Position numbers and translations under genes: made by a program
Notes under the pieces: generated by a model
Database searches by the model: none
The model's input: the letters and a program-made list of their open reading frames with translations, nothing else
Told to the model about the DNA's origin: nothing
Shown: positions 46,912 to 55,161 of the stretch, piece by piece
How the letters are laid out: each line of letters begins with the position of its first letter
Numbering within the stretch: the stretch's first letter is position 1
Assembly: GCF_008704205.1 (NCBI RefSeq)
Contig: NZ_VXLC01000003.1
Coordinates: 806,001-870,000 of the forward strand
Direction: 5' to 3'
DNA from: Nocardia colli
GTDB taxonomy: Bacteria; Actinomycetota; Actinomycetes; Mycobacteriales; Mycobacteriaceae
DNA length: 64,000 nucleotides

Positions 46912-48486
46912 ATGCGCTCACTGACGAGCTTGCGCCGTTTCAAACCGCTGGCCCTGGTCACGGTCGGCTTGGCCGCCGTGCTGATGCTACCGAGCAGCGC
47001 ATCGGCAGATCTACAGTCCGACCTGCAGAACGCCGTGCAGGAATTCCTCGATGTCGGCCGCACCTCCGTGCCGCGCGCCGACTGCGGACCCGGCTCGATG
47101 CCGGAGAACGGCATGCAGGGCGACGTCACCGCCGCCGACCGGGACAGTGGCCGCAGCACCCAGGGTTACCGCTGCAACATGTCGTTCGTCGGCGGATTCG
47201 CCGGCCGCGGCGCGGGCATCACCTCGACCAGCTTCGAGCACTGCTCCTACATGGGCTCCTTCTTCCCCGGCGACCTGATCAGCGAGGGCCGCGGCGTCCA
47301 GGTTCTGGATGTATCGGACCCGGCGAACCCGCGCCCGACCGCCACGCTCACCGAACCCGCGATGCTCGCGGGCACCTGGGAGAGCCTGAAGGTCAACACC
47401 GCGCGCAAGCTGCTGGTCGGCACCGGCGTCCCGGTCGGTACGGGCGTCGGCTACCTGTCGGTCTACGACATCTCCGACTGCGCGCACCCACGCCTGCTCA
47501 ATCCCGGCCCCGGCACGAATATGCTGATGCCGCTGCCGATCACGACGCACGAGGGCGGCTTCTCCCCCGACGGCAATACGTATTGGGCCTCGGGGATCGC
47601 GCCCGGCTTCGTCAGCGCCGTCGATCTCACCGATCCGACCAACCCGCACGTGGTCTGGCAGGGACTGACCGGCATCGAGGCGCACGGATTCGGCGTGAGC
47701 GCGGACGGCAACCGCATGTACCTGTCCGCGCTCGGCGGATTCACCGTGCTCGACATCAGCGCGGTGCAGCGGCGCGACTCGAACCCGCAGGTATTGCACA
47801 TCGGCCGGGTCTTCTGGACCGACGGCTGGGCCACCCAGCACAGCATCCCGGTGACCTACGACGGCAAGCCCTACCTCTACACCGTCGACGAAGGTGGTTC
47901 CGGCGGCGTGAAACTCATCGACATCGCCGACGACACCAACCCGAAGGTCGCCGCGAAGATCAAGCTGGAGATCAACCTGCCGCAGAACATCGACAGCAAT
48001 ATCGGTTCGTCCATGGGTGGTTCGGCGTTCGCCTACGAATCGCACTACTGCACCGCCGACCGCCGGGACAACCCGACGGCGCTCGCGTGCGGCTGGATCT
48101 CCTCCGGTATCCGGGTTTTCGATGTGCGCGACCCGTTCAATATCCATGAGATCGCTTACTACAACCCACCCGCCCGTACCGGTCAGAACCTGAGCCTGTG
48201 GAACTCGCCGCACGCACTCGCCTCGATCATCGGAGTGCCGCTGATGAGCGCCCCGCCGGCGATTCGCTCGGTCCTCGAAGGACAGTTCAACCCGTTGGAT
48301 GCGCTCACCCCGCGCACCGGCCGGCTGGCCTTCGGCGACGTCTCCACCGACTGGTGTCTCTCGCCGCCGGAATGGCGTGGCTCGCAACTGTATGTCACCT
48401 GCTCGGACAACGGATTCATGGTGCTGCAACTCGACAACGACGTGTATTCGCCCCCGGCGGATCAAGAATCGATCGTCGGGTCGTAG
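46912..48486 (+). CDS. Secreted LVIVD-repeat beta-propeller protein
   Basis: The ATG at 46912 has GGGGA upstream; ATGs at 46888 and 46891 are also in frame. A signal peptide (LRRFKPLALVTVGLAAVLML, then SSASA) precedes a mature protein with repeats of the form GVQVLDVSDPANPRPTATL, YLSVYDISDCAHPRLL and VSAVDLTDPTNPHVV, which are LVIVD blades. Cysteine pairs suggest disulphides outside the membrane. It is followed within two bases by a DUF305 gene. LVIVD and DUF305 genes are commonly neighbours in actinobacteria; function is unknown, possibly metal or redox handling at the envelope. Confidence 0.85.
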   Translation: MRSLTSLRRFKPLALVTVGLAAVLMLPSSASADLQSDLQNAVQEFLDVGRTSVPRADCGPGSMPENGMQGDVTAADRDSGRSTQGYRCNMSFVGGFAGRGAGITSTSFEHCSYMGSFFPGDLISEGRGVQVLDVSDPANPRPTATLTEPAMLAGTWESLKVNTARKLLVGTGVPVGTGVGYLSVYDISDCAHPRLLNPGPGTNMLMPLPITTHEGGFSPDGNTYWASGIAPGFVSAVDLTDPTNPHVVWQGLTGIEAHGFGVSADGNRMYLSALGGFTVLDISAVQRRDSNPQVLHIGRVFWTDGWATQHSIPVTYDGKPYLYTVDEGGSGGVKLIDIADDTNPKVAAKIKLEINLPQNIDSNIGSSMGGSAFAYESHYCTADRRDNPTALACGWISSGIRVFDVRDPFNIHEIAYYNPPARTGQNLSLWNSPHALASIIGVPLMSAPPAIRSVLEGQFNPLDALTPRTGRLAFGDVSTDWCLSPPEWRGSQLYVTCSDNGFMVLQLDNDVYSPPADQESIVGS

Positions 48487-48488
48487 TG

Positions 48489-49142
48489 ATGCCTCGTTGG
48501 TTCCGCGGCGGCGCGCTCGTCTCCCTCGGTTTCGCCCTGCTGGTGCTGGGTGCGGCGCTGCGCCCGCTCGTCCTGCCGGAAAACCACACCGCCACACCGA
48601 TTCTCAACTCGGTGGAGATCGGTTTCGTGCAGGACATGACCGCACATCATCAGCAGGCGTTGATCATGGTGCAGCGGCTCGACCGCAATGTCGATCCCGG
48701 GGTGCTGTTGCTGGCCCAGCAGCTCGACGACACGCAACGGCTCGAGATCGGCACGATGCTCGGGTGGTTGCGTCTGGCGAATGCTTCTCCGGTACCAACC
48801 CATCCGATGGCGTGGATGCACAGCGGAGAGGCTGTGCCGCATGAGCATTCGGTCGCGCAGCCGGATCAGAAGAAGGCGGCCGACACGTTGATGCCGGGCA
48901 TGGCGACGATGGCCGAGCTCGATGCCCTCGCCGCCGCCCGTGGTCGTGATGCCGAGATTCTGTTCCTGCAGTTGATGTTTCGGCATCACCAGGGTGGAAT
49001 CGCCATGGCGCAGGAGGCCGATCAGCTGTTGCCGTCGGGGCCGGTCAAGGAGACCGCGCGTTCGATGATTCACGCTCAGGGGCAAGAGGCAGGGTTCATG
49101 GGTGTCCTGCTCGCGCAGCGCGGCGCCGCACCGTTGCCTTAG
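48489..49142 (+). CDS. DUF305 ferritin-like secreted or membrane-anchored protein
   Basis: A 217-residue protein with an N-terminal hydrophobic anchor (GGALVSLGFALLVLGAAL) and two DUF305 repeats marked by FVQDMTAHHQQALIM and FLQLMFRHHQGGIAM. The paired HHQ motifs and acidic helices suit metal binding, and the family is repeatedly linked to copper. Start is the ATG at 48489; an overlapping GTG at 48486 shares a base with the LVIVD stop. Confidence 0.88.
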   Translation: MPRWFRGGALVSLGFALLVLGAALRPLVLPENHTATPILNSVEIGFVQDMTAHHQQALIMVQRLDRNVDPGVLLLAQQLDDTQRLEIGTMLGWLRLANASPVPTHPMAWMHSGEAVPHEHSVAQPDQKKAADTLMPGMATMAELDALAAARGRDAEILFLQLMFRHHQGGIAMAQEADQLLPSGPVKETARSMIHAQGQEAGFMGVLLAQRGAAPLP

Positions 49143-49893
49143 GCGACGTGCAGTCCGAATCCGTTGGCTCCCGGTGACTCTCGGCCGTCCGCCAGGCGCA
49201 GGCGCCGGTCGTAGTCACCTCCGCCTTGCGGTCGGTACCGGATCGGTTCCAGCTTCTCCAGACTCGATATGCGCGCACGCAAGTCGTCGGCGATGCCGTC
49301 GAAGCGGTCCGAGTCGACACGAATCGTCCCGTGTACCAGGAACGGCGGCAGCACATCCATGCCCGGGTAGTACAGAATCCCGTGCTGGATCGGGAACAGC
49401 AGATCCTCGACCGGTCCGTTGATCCCGCGATCGGAGTAGGACGGCTCCTTGCCGCCGATCGAAACCACCAGCATCGCCCGCCGCCCGGCCAGCACGCCCG
49501 CGCCGTAGCGCGGGATCGCCGTACCGCCCGCACCATAGGCGAACCCGCAGGTGAGAACCCGATCTACCCATCCCTTCAGGATCGCGGGCATGCTGAACCA
49601 CCACAGCGGAAAGTGCAGCAGGACGGTGTCGGCCCACAGGATTTTCTCCTGTTCGGCGCGAATATCCGGGCTCAGCGTCCCGTCGCGATAGGCCTCGCCC
49701 GAGGCCAACATGAAATTAGGCTCCTCGACCGCGCCGAAATCGTCGGCATCGGCCTGTGCCTTCCATCCCATCGCATACAGATCACTGATCCGAACCTCAT
49801 GCCCGTCCGCCCGCAACTATTGTACCGCAACATCTTTCAGCGCCCGGTCAGTGAGTCAGGCTTCGGGTGCGCGTACACGACAAGTACGCTCAT
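49139..49893 (-). pseudogene. NAD(P)H:quinone oxidoreductase-like flavodoxin, frameshifted
   Basis: The intact ancestor would start at the ATG at 49893 with MSVLVVYAHPKPDSLTG, the flavodoxin-fold start of NQO/MdaB/KefF-type reductases. Near 49840 one base is missing, and the reading shifts to ALKDVAVQ, a TAG at 49819-49817, then LRADGHEVRISDLYAMGW and the rest of a normal sequence (HFPLWWFSMPAILKGWVDRV, YGAGGTAIPRYG). Two independent lesions within 25 bases argue against a sequencing error. The remaining open part could start at the TTG at 49816 but lacks the FMN-phosphate loop. Divergent from an SDR gene. Confidence 0.75.
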
Positions 49894-50051
49894 TCCAGCT
49901 TTCGTCACACATCCCGCCAACACGTAATCGGCGACCAGAATTCCGAACCGCTCCCGACCAGGGGTTATCAACCGCCCGGAATGAGCGGCATTTACGCCGT
50001 GTTGCCGACAACGAAGGGTCGGCACGCAGCGTCGACCGCCTACAGGGAGGC

Positions 50052-50816
50052 ATGGCATTGTCCGAAAAGACGTTCGCGGAGCAGCACATCATCGTCACCG
50101 GCGGGGGAACCGGAATCGGCCGGGCCGCGGCGCTGGCGTTCGCCGCACAGGGCGCGGCCAGCGTGACCATCACCGGCCGCCGCCCGGAGCCCCTCGACGA
50201 GGTCGCCGCGCTGCACTCGGCGGTGATCCCCCTGGTCGCCGACGTCGCCACCGAAGCAGGCACCGAGGCCATCGCCGCGGCCGTCCAGGCGCGCGGCGAT
50301 AAACTCGATGTCCTCGTCCACAACGCCGGCGTCTTTGGCACCACTCCCCTCGACGACCTCGACCCCGCGGATCTCCGCCACCAATTCGAAGTCAACGTCT
50401 TCGGCCCGATCCTGTTGACCGCCAAGCTGCTTCCGTACCTCCGCTCCCCCGGCAGCAACATCGTCGTGGTCTCCAGCATTTCCGCCCGCCTGGCCAACCC
50501 CGCGCAATCCGTCTACGGCGCCAGCAAAGCCGCCATCGACAGCTTCATCCGCAGCGCCGCAGTAGAGCTGGGCCCCAAGGGAATTCGCGTAAACGGCGTA
50601 GCCCCAGGCAACGTCCAAACCCCCATCCTCGCCACCGGCGGCGTCTCCCCCGAGGACATCGATGAATGGCGCACCGGCTACGCCGACAAGGCACCCGCCG
50701 GTCGTATCGGCCAAGTCTCGGACGTAACGCCCTGGATTACCCGTCTGGCCGAACCCACCAGCTCCTGGATAACCGGCGAGATCATCGTAGTGGACGGTGG
50801 CATGCTGATCGCCTGA
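50052..50816 (+). CDS. Short-chain dehydrogenase/reductase
   Basis: A 254-residue classical SDR: TGGGTGIG, HNAG in place of NNAG, the SSIS serine, YGASK and the ending GEIIVVDGGM. TGRRPEP after the second strand suggests NADPH. AGGGAGGC precedes the ATG. It resembles 3-oxoacyl-ACP reductase-like enzymes; the substrate is open. It is divergent from the broken quinone reductase gene and ends at a strong terminator. Confidence 0.92.
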   Translation: MALSEKTFAEQHIIVTGGGTGIGRAAALAFAAQGAASVTITGRRPEPLDEVAALHSAVIPLVADVATEAGTEAIAAAVQARGDKLDVLVHNAGVFGTTPLDDLDPADLRHQFEVNVFGPILLTAKLLPYLRSPGSNIVVVSSISARLANPAQSVYGASKAAIDSFIRSAAVELGPKGIRVNGVAPGNVQTPILATGGVSPEDIDEWRTGYADKAPAGRIGQVSDVTPWITRLAEPTSSWITGEIIVVDGGMLIA

Positions 50817-50827
50817 CCTCAACACAA

Positions 50828-50858
50828 GCCGGCCGCCACCTCGAAGGTGACGGCCGGC
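50828..50858. terminator. Bidirectional terminator between convergent genes
   Basis: GCCGGCCG-C-CACCT and AGGTG-A-CGGCCGGC form a 13-bp stem with one mismatch and a 3-base loop. It lies between the SDR stop (50816) and the membrane-protein stop (50880). Confidence 0.8.
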
Positions 50859-50879
50859 CTGGTTCGGGGGCGTGGTCGA

Positions 50880-51455
50880 TCAGGACTCTTCGGTGAACCG
50901 GTACCAATTGCCGTGGAACGTCGAGTATCCGATGCCCGAGGTCGGGGTGCCGATGTAGGGCGGGGCGGCGTCGGGGAAGTAGGCGAAGCCGCGGGACGAA
51001 TTCGACTCTCCCCCTTCGGTATAGAACAGGCAGCCGCCGTCGCGGCGGGTGATGTAGGTGATGGTGTAGATGCCGAGGCGGGTGCGGTGGCCGGGGTTGA
51101 CGCAGTCGGCGGCCTGGTTTTGCAGGATGTTGCGCGAGACTTTCCAGCCGGTGGTTTCAGGGATGTTCTGCCAGACCAGGGCGCCGAAGACACCGATGAC
51201 GACCAGTCCGATGAGGCTGTAGAAGAAGGAGTGGTAGCGGAACAGCCCGAGTAGCCCGAACAGCAGCGCGACCACGCCGAGCACGCCGATGGCCACCCAG
51301 AGGATGACCTGGATCGGGAAGGTGCCTTCGGCGGCCAACTGCCAGAACAGGATTAGGCAGCACAGCACGATCAGGGCGGTCAGCAGCCCCATCCAGAGTA
51401 CGAACCATCCAGGGGTACGGCGCGTAGTGCCAGCGGTCTTCACGGTGCTCAACAT
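50880..51455 (-). CDS. Hypothetical membrane protein with three helices
   Basis: A 191-residue protein with hydrophobic helices near 18-40 (FVLWMGLLTALIVLCCLILF), 50-72 and 76-95 and a 95-residue C-terminal domain that is probably extracytoplasmic, with cysteines (QAADCVNPGH, GGCLFYTEGG) and Tyr-rich strands. No family recognised. Confidence 0.72.
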   Translation of the reverse strand: MLSTVKTAGTTRRTPGWFVLWMGLLTALIVLCCLILFWQLAAEGTFPIQVILWVAIGVLGVVALLFGLLGLFRYHSFFYSLIGLVVIGVFGALVWQNIPETTGWKVSRNILQNQAADCVNPGHRTRLGIYTITYITRRDGGCLFYTEGGESNSSRGFAYFPDAAPPYIGTPTSGIGYSTFHGNWYRFTEES

Positions 51456-51527
51456 ACGGGGGACATACCCCGATGGACGGCGAAAACCCCTAACTCGACG
51501 GCAATCCGGAACCCGGCCGCGAATACA

Positions 51528-51559
51528 CGAACGCCCTGGCCATGAGACCAGGGCGTTCG
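51528..51559. terminator. Perfect 12-bp hairpin after the 33-residue gene
   Basis: CGAACGCCCTGG pairs with CCAGGGCGTTCG across an 8-base loop. It lies 24 bp downstream of the small minus-strand gene at 51583-51684 and should end its transcript. Confidence 0.75.
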
Positions 51560-51582
51560 CCGGCTAACTGTTCATCGCGACA

Positions 51583-51684
51583 TTACAGCGGCGGGAACCC
51601 GGAGGACCCGGTGGCCATCCAATTCCAGAACATCGCCGCACGATTGGCGAGCAACGCGACAACGTCGAGGACAACGCTTCCCAT
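51583..51684 (-). CDS. 33-residue hydrophobic small protein
   Basis: GTGAGGAAGATTTATG gives an ideal ribosome site and ATG start. The frame encodes 33 residues: MGSVVLDVVALLANRAAMFW followed by NWMATGSSGFPPL. The first 25 form an amphipathic or membrane helix and the tail is Gly/Ser/Pro-rich. A perfect terminator hairpin follows, so it looks like a separate, monocistronic transcription unit. No family recognised; small alpha-helical envelope peptides or holin-like peptides are possible. Confidence 0.65.
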   Translation of the reverse strand: MGSVVLDVVALLANRAAMFWNWMATGSSGFPPL

Positions 51685-51792
51685 AAATCTTCCTCACATC
51701 CGACAATCTCCAGTGCAGCGCCCAGGGTAGTCGATCCCCGGCGCGCCGACCCCGGCGCGGACGACGGACCCGGCCCACGGCCGCAGGCTCGA

Positions 51793-52611
51793 TCAGCCGA
51801 TCGGCGGTGCGAGGTACTCCAGCGCGTAACCCTCGCCGGCCGGGGTCACGCGAGCAATGCCGGGTGAGTCGAGGTGCGCGCCGGCCACGAAATGCTGCGG
51901 TCGGGCCAGTTGCGCGAGCAGGACCGCCCGCGCGGCGCGTGCCTGGGACTGGTCACCGTCGAGCTCCCAGGTCACGTCCGGCCGGTCGAATTGGAGCGTC
52001 GGAACGTGCACGGTGTCTCCCCAGGCCAGCAGGTGACCGGCGCTGCTCCGGACGTCGTACACGGTGTGACCAGGCGTGTGGCCCGGTGTCGGGATCGCGG
52101 TGATCCAGTCGTTGATCGCGACCTGCTCCGACACGGGTACCACCCGATCCCGGATCGGCTCGAGCCGCCCGGTGAACACCGAGATATCGCCCGCGCCGAG
52201 CCACACGCGCTCGAGTTCGGGGAACGCCTCGGCACCGTCCGGCGTGATCAACCCGCTCACGTGGTCTTCATGCCGGTGGGTGATGGCCACATCGGTGATG
52301 TCCGCGCGGTCGATGCCCGCTTCGTCGAGTGCGTCGTAGATCAATCCCATGGTCGGGTCGTGCCAGACGTTGGACGCGCCGGTGTCGATAAGCACCGACC
52401 GCGTTCCGTCGGTGACGTAGAACGCGTTGACCGACAGCCGGAGGTTGTCGCCGGCCAGCGGCACCGCGGCCGGCAGCTCAGCGAGGGCGCGTCCGTCCTC
52501 GTCACGGAGTCGCGTCGGCGGCATGTCGATGTACCCGTCGCGCAACGAAATCACTTGCAGATCCCCGAATTCGAACGTGGCATGGTGCCGGCCACTCGAG
52601 CTGAGACGCAT
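51793..52611 (-). CDS. Metallo-beta-lactamase-fold hydrolase
   Basis: GGAGGTTCC directly precedes the ATG at 52611. The 272-residue protein has THRHEDH (the HxHxDH metal motif), GLITPDG, PTPGHTPGH with the third metal histidine and WGDTVH with the bridging Asp. It is of the class that includes lactonases of the AHL/AiiA type. It is divergent from an XRE-cupin regulator with shared direct repeats between them, so it is probably that regulator's target. Confidence 0.9.
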   Translation of the reverse strand: MRLSSSGRHHATFEFGDLQVISLRDGYIDMPPTRLRDEDGRALAELPAAVPLAGDNLRLSVNAFYVTDGTRSVLIDTGASNVWHDPTMGLIYDALDEAGIDRADITDVAITHRHEDHVSGLITPDGAEAFPELERVWLGAGDISVFTGRLEPIRDRVVPVSEQVAINDWITAIPTPGHTPGHTVYDVRSSAGHLLAWGDTVHVPTLQFDRPDVTWELDGDQSQARAARAVLLAQLARPQHFVAGAHLDSPGIARVTPAGEGYALEYLAPPIG

Positions 52612-52643
52612 GGAACCTCCATCATGTTCGGCGCAGATCGCGC

Positions 52644-52677
52644 CTCTCCGATAGGAGAGTACATCTTCCATAGGAGA
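52644..52677. promoter_or_regulatory. Operator-like repeats between hydrolase and XRE-cupin genes
   Basis: CTCTCC-GATA-GGAGAG (52644-52659) is a perfect 6-bp dyad, and ATAGGAGA recurs at 52651 and 52670, 19 bp apart. They occupy the centre of the 111-bp divergent promoter. Confidence 0.55.
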
Positions 52678-52722
52678 AAGTTACACTGTGCGCAGCAAGG
52701 CACCCATCGATCGAGGAGCAAG

Positions 52723-53331
52723 GTGGTCCAGCAAGACGCGAACGCGGCCGAACCACAGCAGCGTGACGACCTGGCCGGCGCGTTCGGCACCAACGTGCGG
52801 CGACGCCGCGAGGAGGCGGGCCTGACGCTGGAGCAGCTGTCCCTGCAGTCGTCGGTCAGCCGGGCGATGCTGTCCAAGGTCGAACGCGGCGAGAAGAGCC
52901 CGACGATCGGCGTCGCGTCCAAGATCGCGCACGCGCTCGACGCGCCGCTCTCGGACCTGATCGGCGGGCCGGCCGGTGCCGCGTCCGGCGTGGCCGTCGC
53001 CCTGCGCAGGAACGAACGCCCCGTATTCCGTGACCCGGAAACCGGTTTCGAGCGGCACATGGTGTCCGCGGCCCCGGGTGCGGGCGGCGCCGAGCTGATC
53101 GTGCACTACCTCCCCGCCCAGGTCTCGACCGGACTGCTGCCCGCCTATCCCCCGGGCACGGAGAAACAACTCGTCGTCCTCGACGGCACCCTCACCGTCG
53201 CGCTCGGCGGCATCATCGAAACCCTGAACACCGGCGACTCCCTGTTCTTCCAGGCCGACGCGGACCACGGCTTCGCCAACCGGACGGACGCTCCCTGCGA
53301 ATACATCATGGTCATTTCGCGCAGAAGTTGA
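52723..53331 (+). CDS. XRE-cupin transcriptional regulator
   Basis: A 202-residue protein: helix-turn-helix near 18-72 (NVRRRREEAGLTLEQLSLQS, SRAMLSKVERGEKSP) and a C-terminal cupin near 120-200 (PPGTEKQLVVLDGTLTVALG, DADHGFAN). AGGAG lies five bases before the GTG at 52723; the frame is open far upstream but that part is antisense to the hydrolase gene. XRE-cupin proteins sense a small ligand and usually control an adjacent catabolic gene. Confidence 0.9.
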   Translation: MVQQDANAAEPQQRDDLAGAFGTNVRRRREEAGLTLEQLSLQSSVSRAMLSKVERGEKSPTIGVASKIAHALDAPLSDLIGGPAGAASGVAVALRRNERPVFRDPETGFERHMVSAAPGAGGAELIVHYLPAQVSTGLLPAYPPGTEKQLVVLDGTLTVALGGIIETLNTGDSLFFQADADHGFANRTDAPCEYIMVISRRS

Positions 53332-53333
53332 AG

Positions 53334-53359
53334 CGCCGCAAAATTTTTCATCTGCGGCG
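53334..53359. terminator. Hairpin between convergent genes
   Basis: CGCCGCA and TGCGGCG pair across a 12-base AT-rich loop that includes five Ts. It overlaps the stop codon of the minus-strand gene at 53348. Confidence 0.55.
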
Positions 53360-53803
53360 ATGCGCGACCGCGCGGAACACCTCGGCGAGCACGCCGAACA
53401 TGAGCACCACCACGGCGACCGGCAGCGCACGCCCGGGCGCATCGGTGGTGAGCGTCTCGCGCAGACTCTGTCCGGGCAGGAACACCGAGGCGGTGATCGT
53501 GACCGCGGTGAAGCACAGGACATACGACAGAGCCGCCGCGATCAGCGGTCGCGCCATCCGGGCAGGCGTCAGCGGGGCGCGGGCCATCCGCCAGGCGAAC
53601 CCGATGCCGCCGACCACAGCGAACGCAACCCATCCGTAGTTGGTCGTGCTGAACCCGTTGATGCCGTGGAAGTCGAAATGACGGGCACCGCCGATGACCA
53701 GGTCTACGACCGCGGCGACGGACAGCGACGCAACCCACGGCCACAACGACATCAATGCTCTCGCGCTGTGCCACGACATACCGGTGCTGTGCGAATCCAC
53801 CAT
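53348..53803 (-). CDS. DUF6069-like four-helix membrane protein
   Basis: A 151-residue protein with four hydrophobic helices (near 20-40, 58-75, 85-108, 124-144) and a short basic tail. The spacing and the VVDLVIGGARHF segment resemble DUF6069 proteins of actinobacteria. No function is known. The stops of this gene and the XRE-cupin gene are 16 bp apart. Confidence 0.65.
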   Translation of the reverse strand: MVDSHSTGMSWHSARALMSLWPWVASLSVAAVVDLVIGGARHFDFHGINGFSTTNYGWVAFAVVGGIGFAWRMARAPLTPARMARPLIAAALSYVLCFTAVTITASVFLPGQSLRETLTTDAPGRALPVAVVVLMFGVLAEVFRAVAHRRR

Positions 53804-53971
53804 CCGAGCCTCCCGCGCTCACTCCCGCCTCGAGCCCATCGTGCGCGCACCACCGATCGGGCACATCAGGGACAACCCCGGACTATCCCCGGAGAAAACC
53901 GCACCTTCGCTTACGGTGCCCGATGATCGGGCGGTCTACAGTCAGCGAGACGATCGGAGCGGAGATTTCGG

Positions 53972-54403
53972 ATGAAGGACATTCTGGCCCCTGAGCTGGA
54001 CGTACTCTTCTGCGGCATCAACCCCGGTCTGTCCTCGGCGGCCGTCGGACTCCCCTTCGCGACCCACGGCAGCCGGTGGTGGCCCGCGCTGCATCGATCG
54101 GGCTTCACGCCGCGGGTGCTCGCGCCCGCCGAAGCCGACCGGCTGCCGACCTGGGGACTGGGTTTGACGACCATGGTCCGTCGCCCGACCACCAAGGCCG
54201 CCGAACTGACCCAGGCCGAACTACGCACTGGCGCAACCGAACTGACCGAACGCGTGCACACCTGGCGACCTCGGTGGCTGGCTGTCCTCGGCCTCAACGC
54301 CCACTATCCGCCCCAACGACTCGCCGAAGAGTTCGCCCGGCTACGCCGAGCCGCAGGCCTACCTGATCGCAGTCTAGCTGGGCCGCAACAGAACCCGGCG
54401 TGA
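53972..54403 (+). CDS. Mug-type G/U mismatch DNA glycosylase with internal deletion
   Basis: The start (ILAPELDVLFCGINPGLSSA) has the catalytic GINPG loop, and FATHGSRWWPALHRSGFTPR and GLGLTTMVRRPT follow as in Mug/TDG enzymes. After RPRWLAVLG the sequence jumps straight to LNAHYPPQRLAEEFARLRRA. In normal Mug proteins about 30-40 residues, including the NPSG part of the NPSGxNxH loop, lie between these segments. The product has 143 residues against the usual 165 or more. The reading frame survives, but the enzyme probably lacks activity. Confidence 0.75.
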   Translation: MKDILAPELDVLFCGINPGLSSAAVGLPFATHGSRWWPALHRSGFTPRVLAPAEADRLPTWGLGLTTMVRRPTTKAAELTQAELRTGATELTERVHTWRPRWLAVLGLNAHYPPQRLAEEFARLRRAAGLPDRSLAGPQQNPA

Positions 54404-54442
54404 AGCAGCTTTCGCGCATCAGCCCCCGCGCCACTGGGTGTG

Positions 54443-54856
54443 TCAGTCGATGTCGGGCGGCACCTGGGGCAGCCCCTCGCTGGCGCGCAGTTTTTCGGCC
54501 ATGGCGGTGAGCAACTGCTGCGATTCTTCGGACAGGTCGAAGGCGCGACTGGACAGGCGGCGCAGTTTGTAACCCTGCAGCTGGGCCAGCAGTGCCAGAT
54601 CGTGGTCGATCTTGGCGGCATAGATATCGTCGGTGAAGTAGTCCGGTTTCACCTTGAAGAATTTCGCCAGCGCCGCGGCGGTCTCGGCGGACGGCCTGCT
54701 GCGACGTCCCGAACGCAGTTGGGAGAGATAGGGTTTGGAGAGCGGAAACCCCGCCGCGGTCAGCGCCGCGGAAACCTCCGCGTTCGTGTGCGGTGGTCGT
54801 CCCGGTGGATGCACGGTGGCGAACAGTGCGTTCAATCGCTCCGCGAAATCGACCAC
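54443..54856 (-). CDS. EspR-like nucleoid-associated regulator
   Basis: The 137-residue protein begins DFAERLNALFATVHPPGRPP and continues PYLSQLRSGRRSRPSAETAA, FFKVKPDYFTDD, which agrees closely with mycobacterial EspR (helix-turn-helix plus C-terminal dimerisation helices). EspR is a nucleoid-associated factor that regulates ESX-1 and lipid genes by bridging distant DNA sites. No ESX gene is in this window, so the target set here is unknown. Confidence 0.85.
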   Translation of the reverse strand: MVDFAERLNALFATVHPPGRPPHTNAEVSAALTAAGFPLSKPYLSQLRSGRRSRPSAETAAALAKFFKVKPDYFTDDIYAAKIDHDLALLAQLQGYKLRRLSSRAFDLSEESQQLLTAMAEKLRASEGLPQVPPDID

Positions 54857-55161
54857 CGAATTCCCCCAGTCCTTCCATCACAGTCGAACTTGTTGATTCA
54901 ACGATCCACGTTCCCAGATTAAACGAAGGCGATCGTTTGCGTCAGAAATTGATGATCGGGCACCTACGGACCGGTCTTCTCGCTCACCGCGCCGAGGAAT
55001 ATCGCGATCCCGAAACCGGCGTCCACCAATCCACAGACCGGCCCGCTGCGAAATACCCTGTGCCGACCTCGCCCGGCAACTGGTCACCGGCGCTATCAGA
55101 CCCGACACGGTGCGCACCGATCGGTACCGTGGCGAGTGCAGAAACCAAACGGAGGCAGACC
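54857..55161. other. Intergenic region upstream of the EspR-like gene
   Basis: No gene is supported in these 305 bp. It is AT-richer near 54890-54950 and contains GTTGATTCAAC (54892-54902) and AAACGA-AGGCGA-TCGTTT (54921-54938), two dyads within 85 bp of the EspR-like start that could be regulator sites. Confidence 0.5.
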
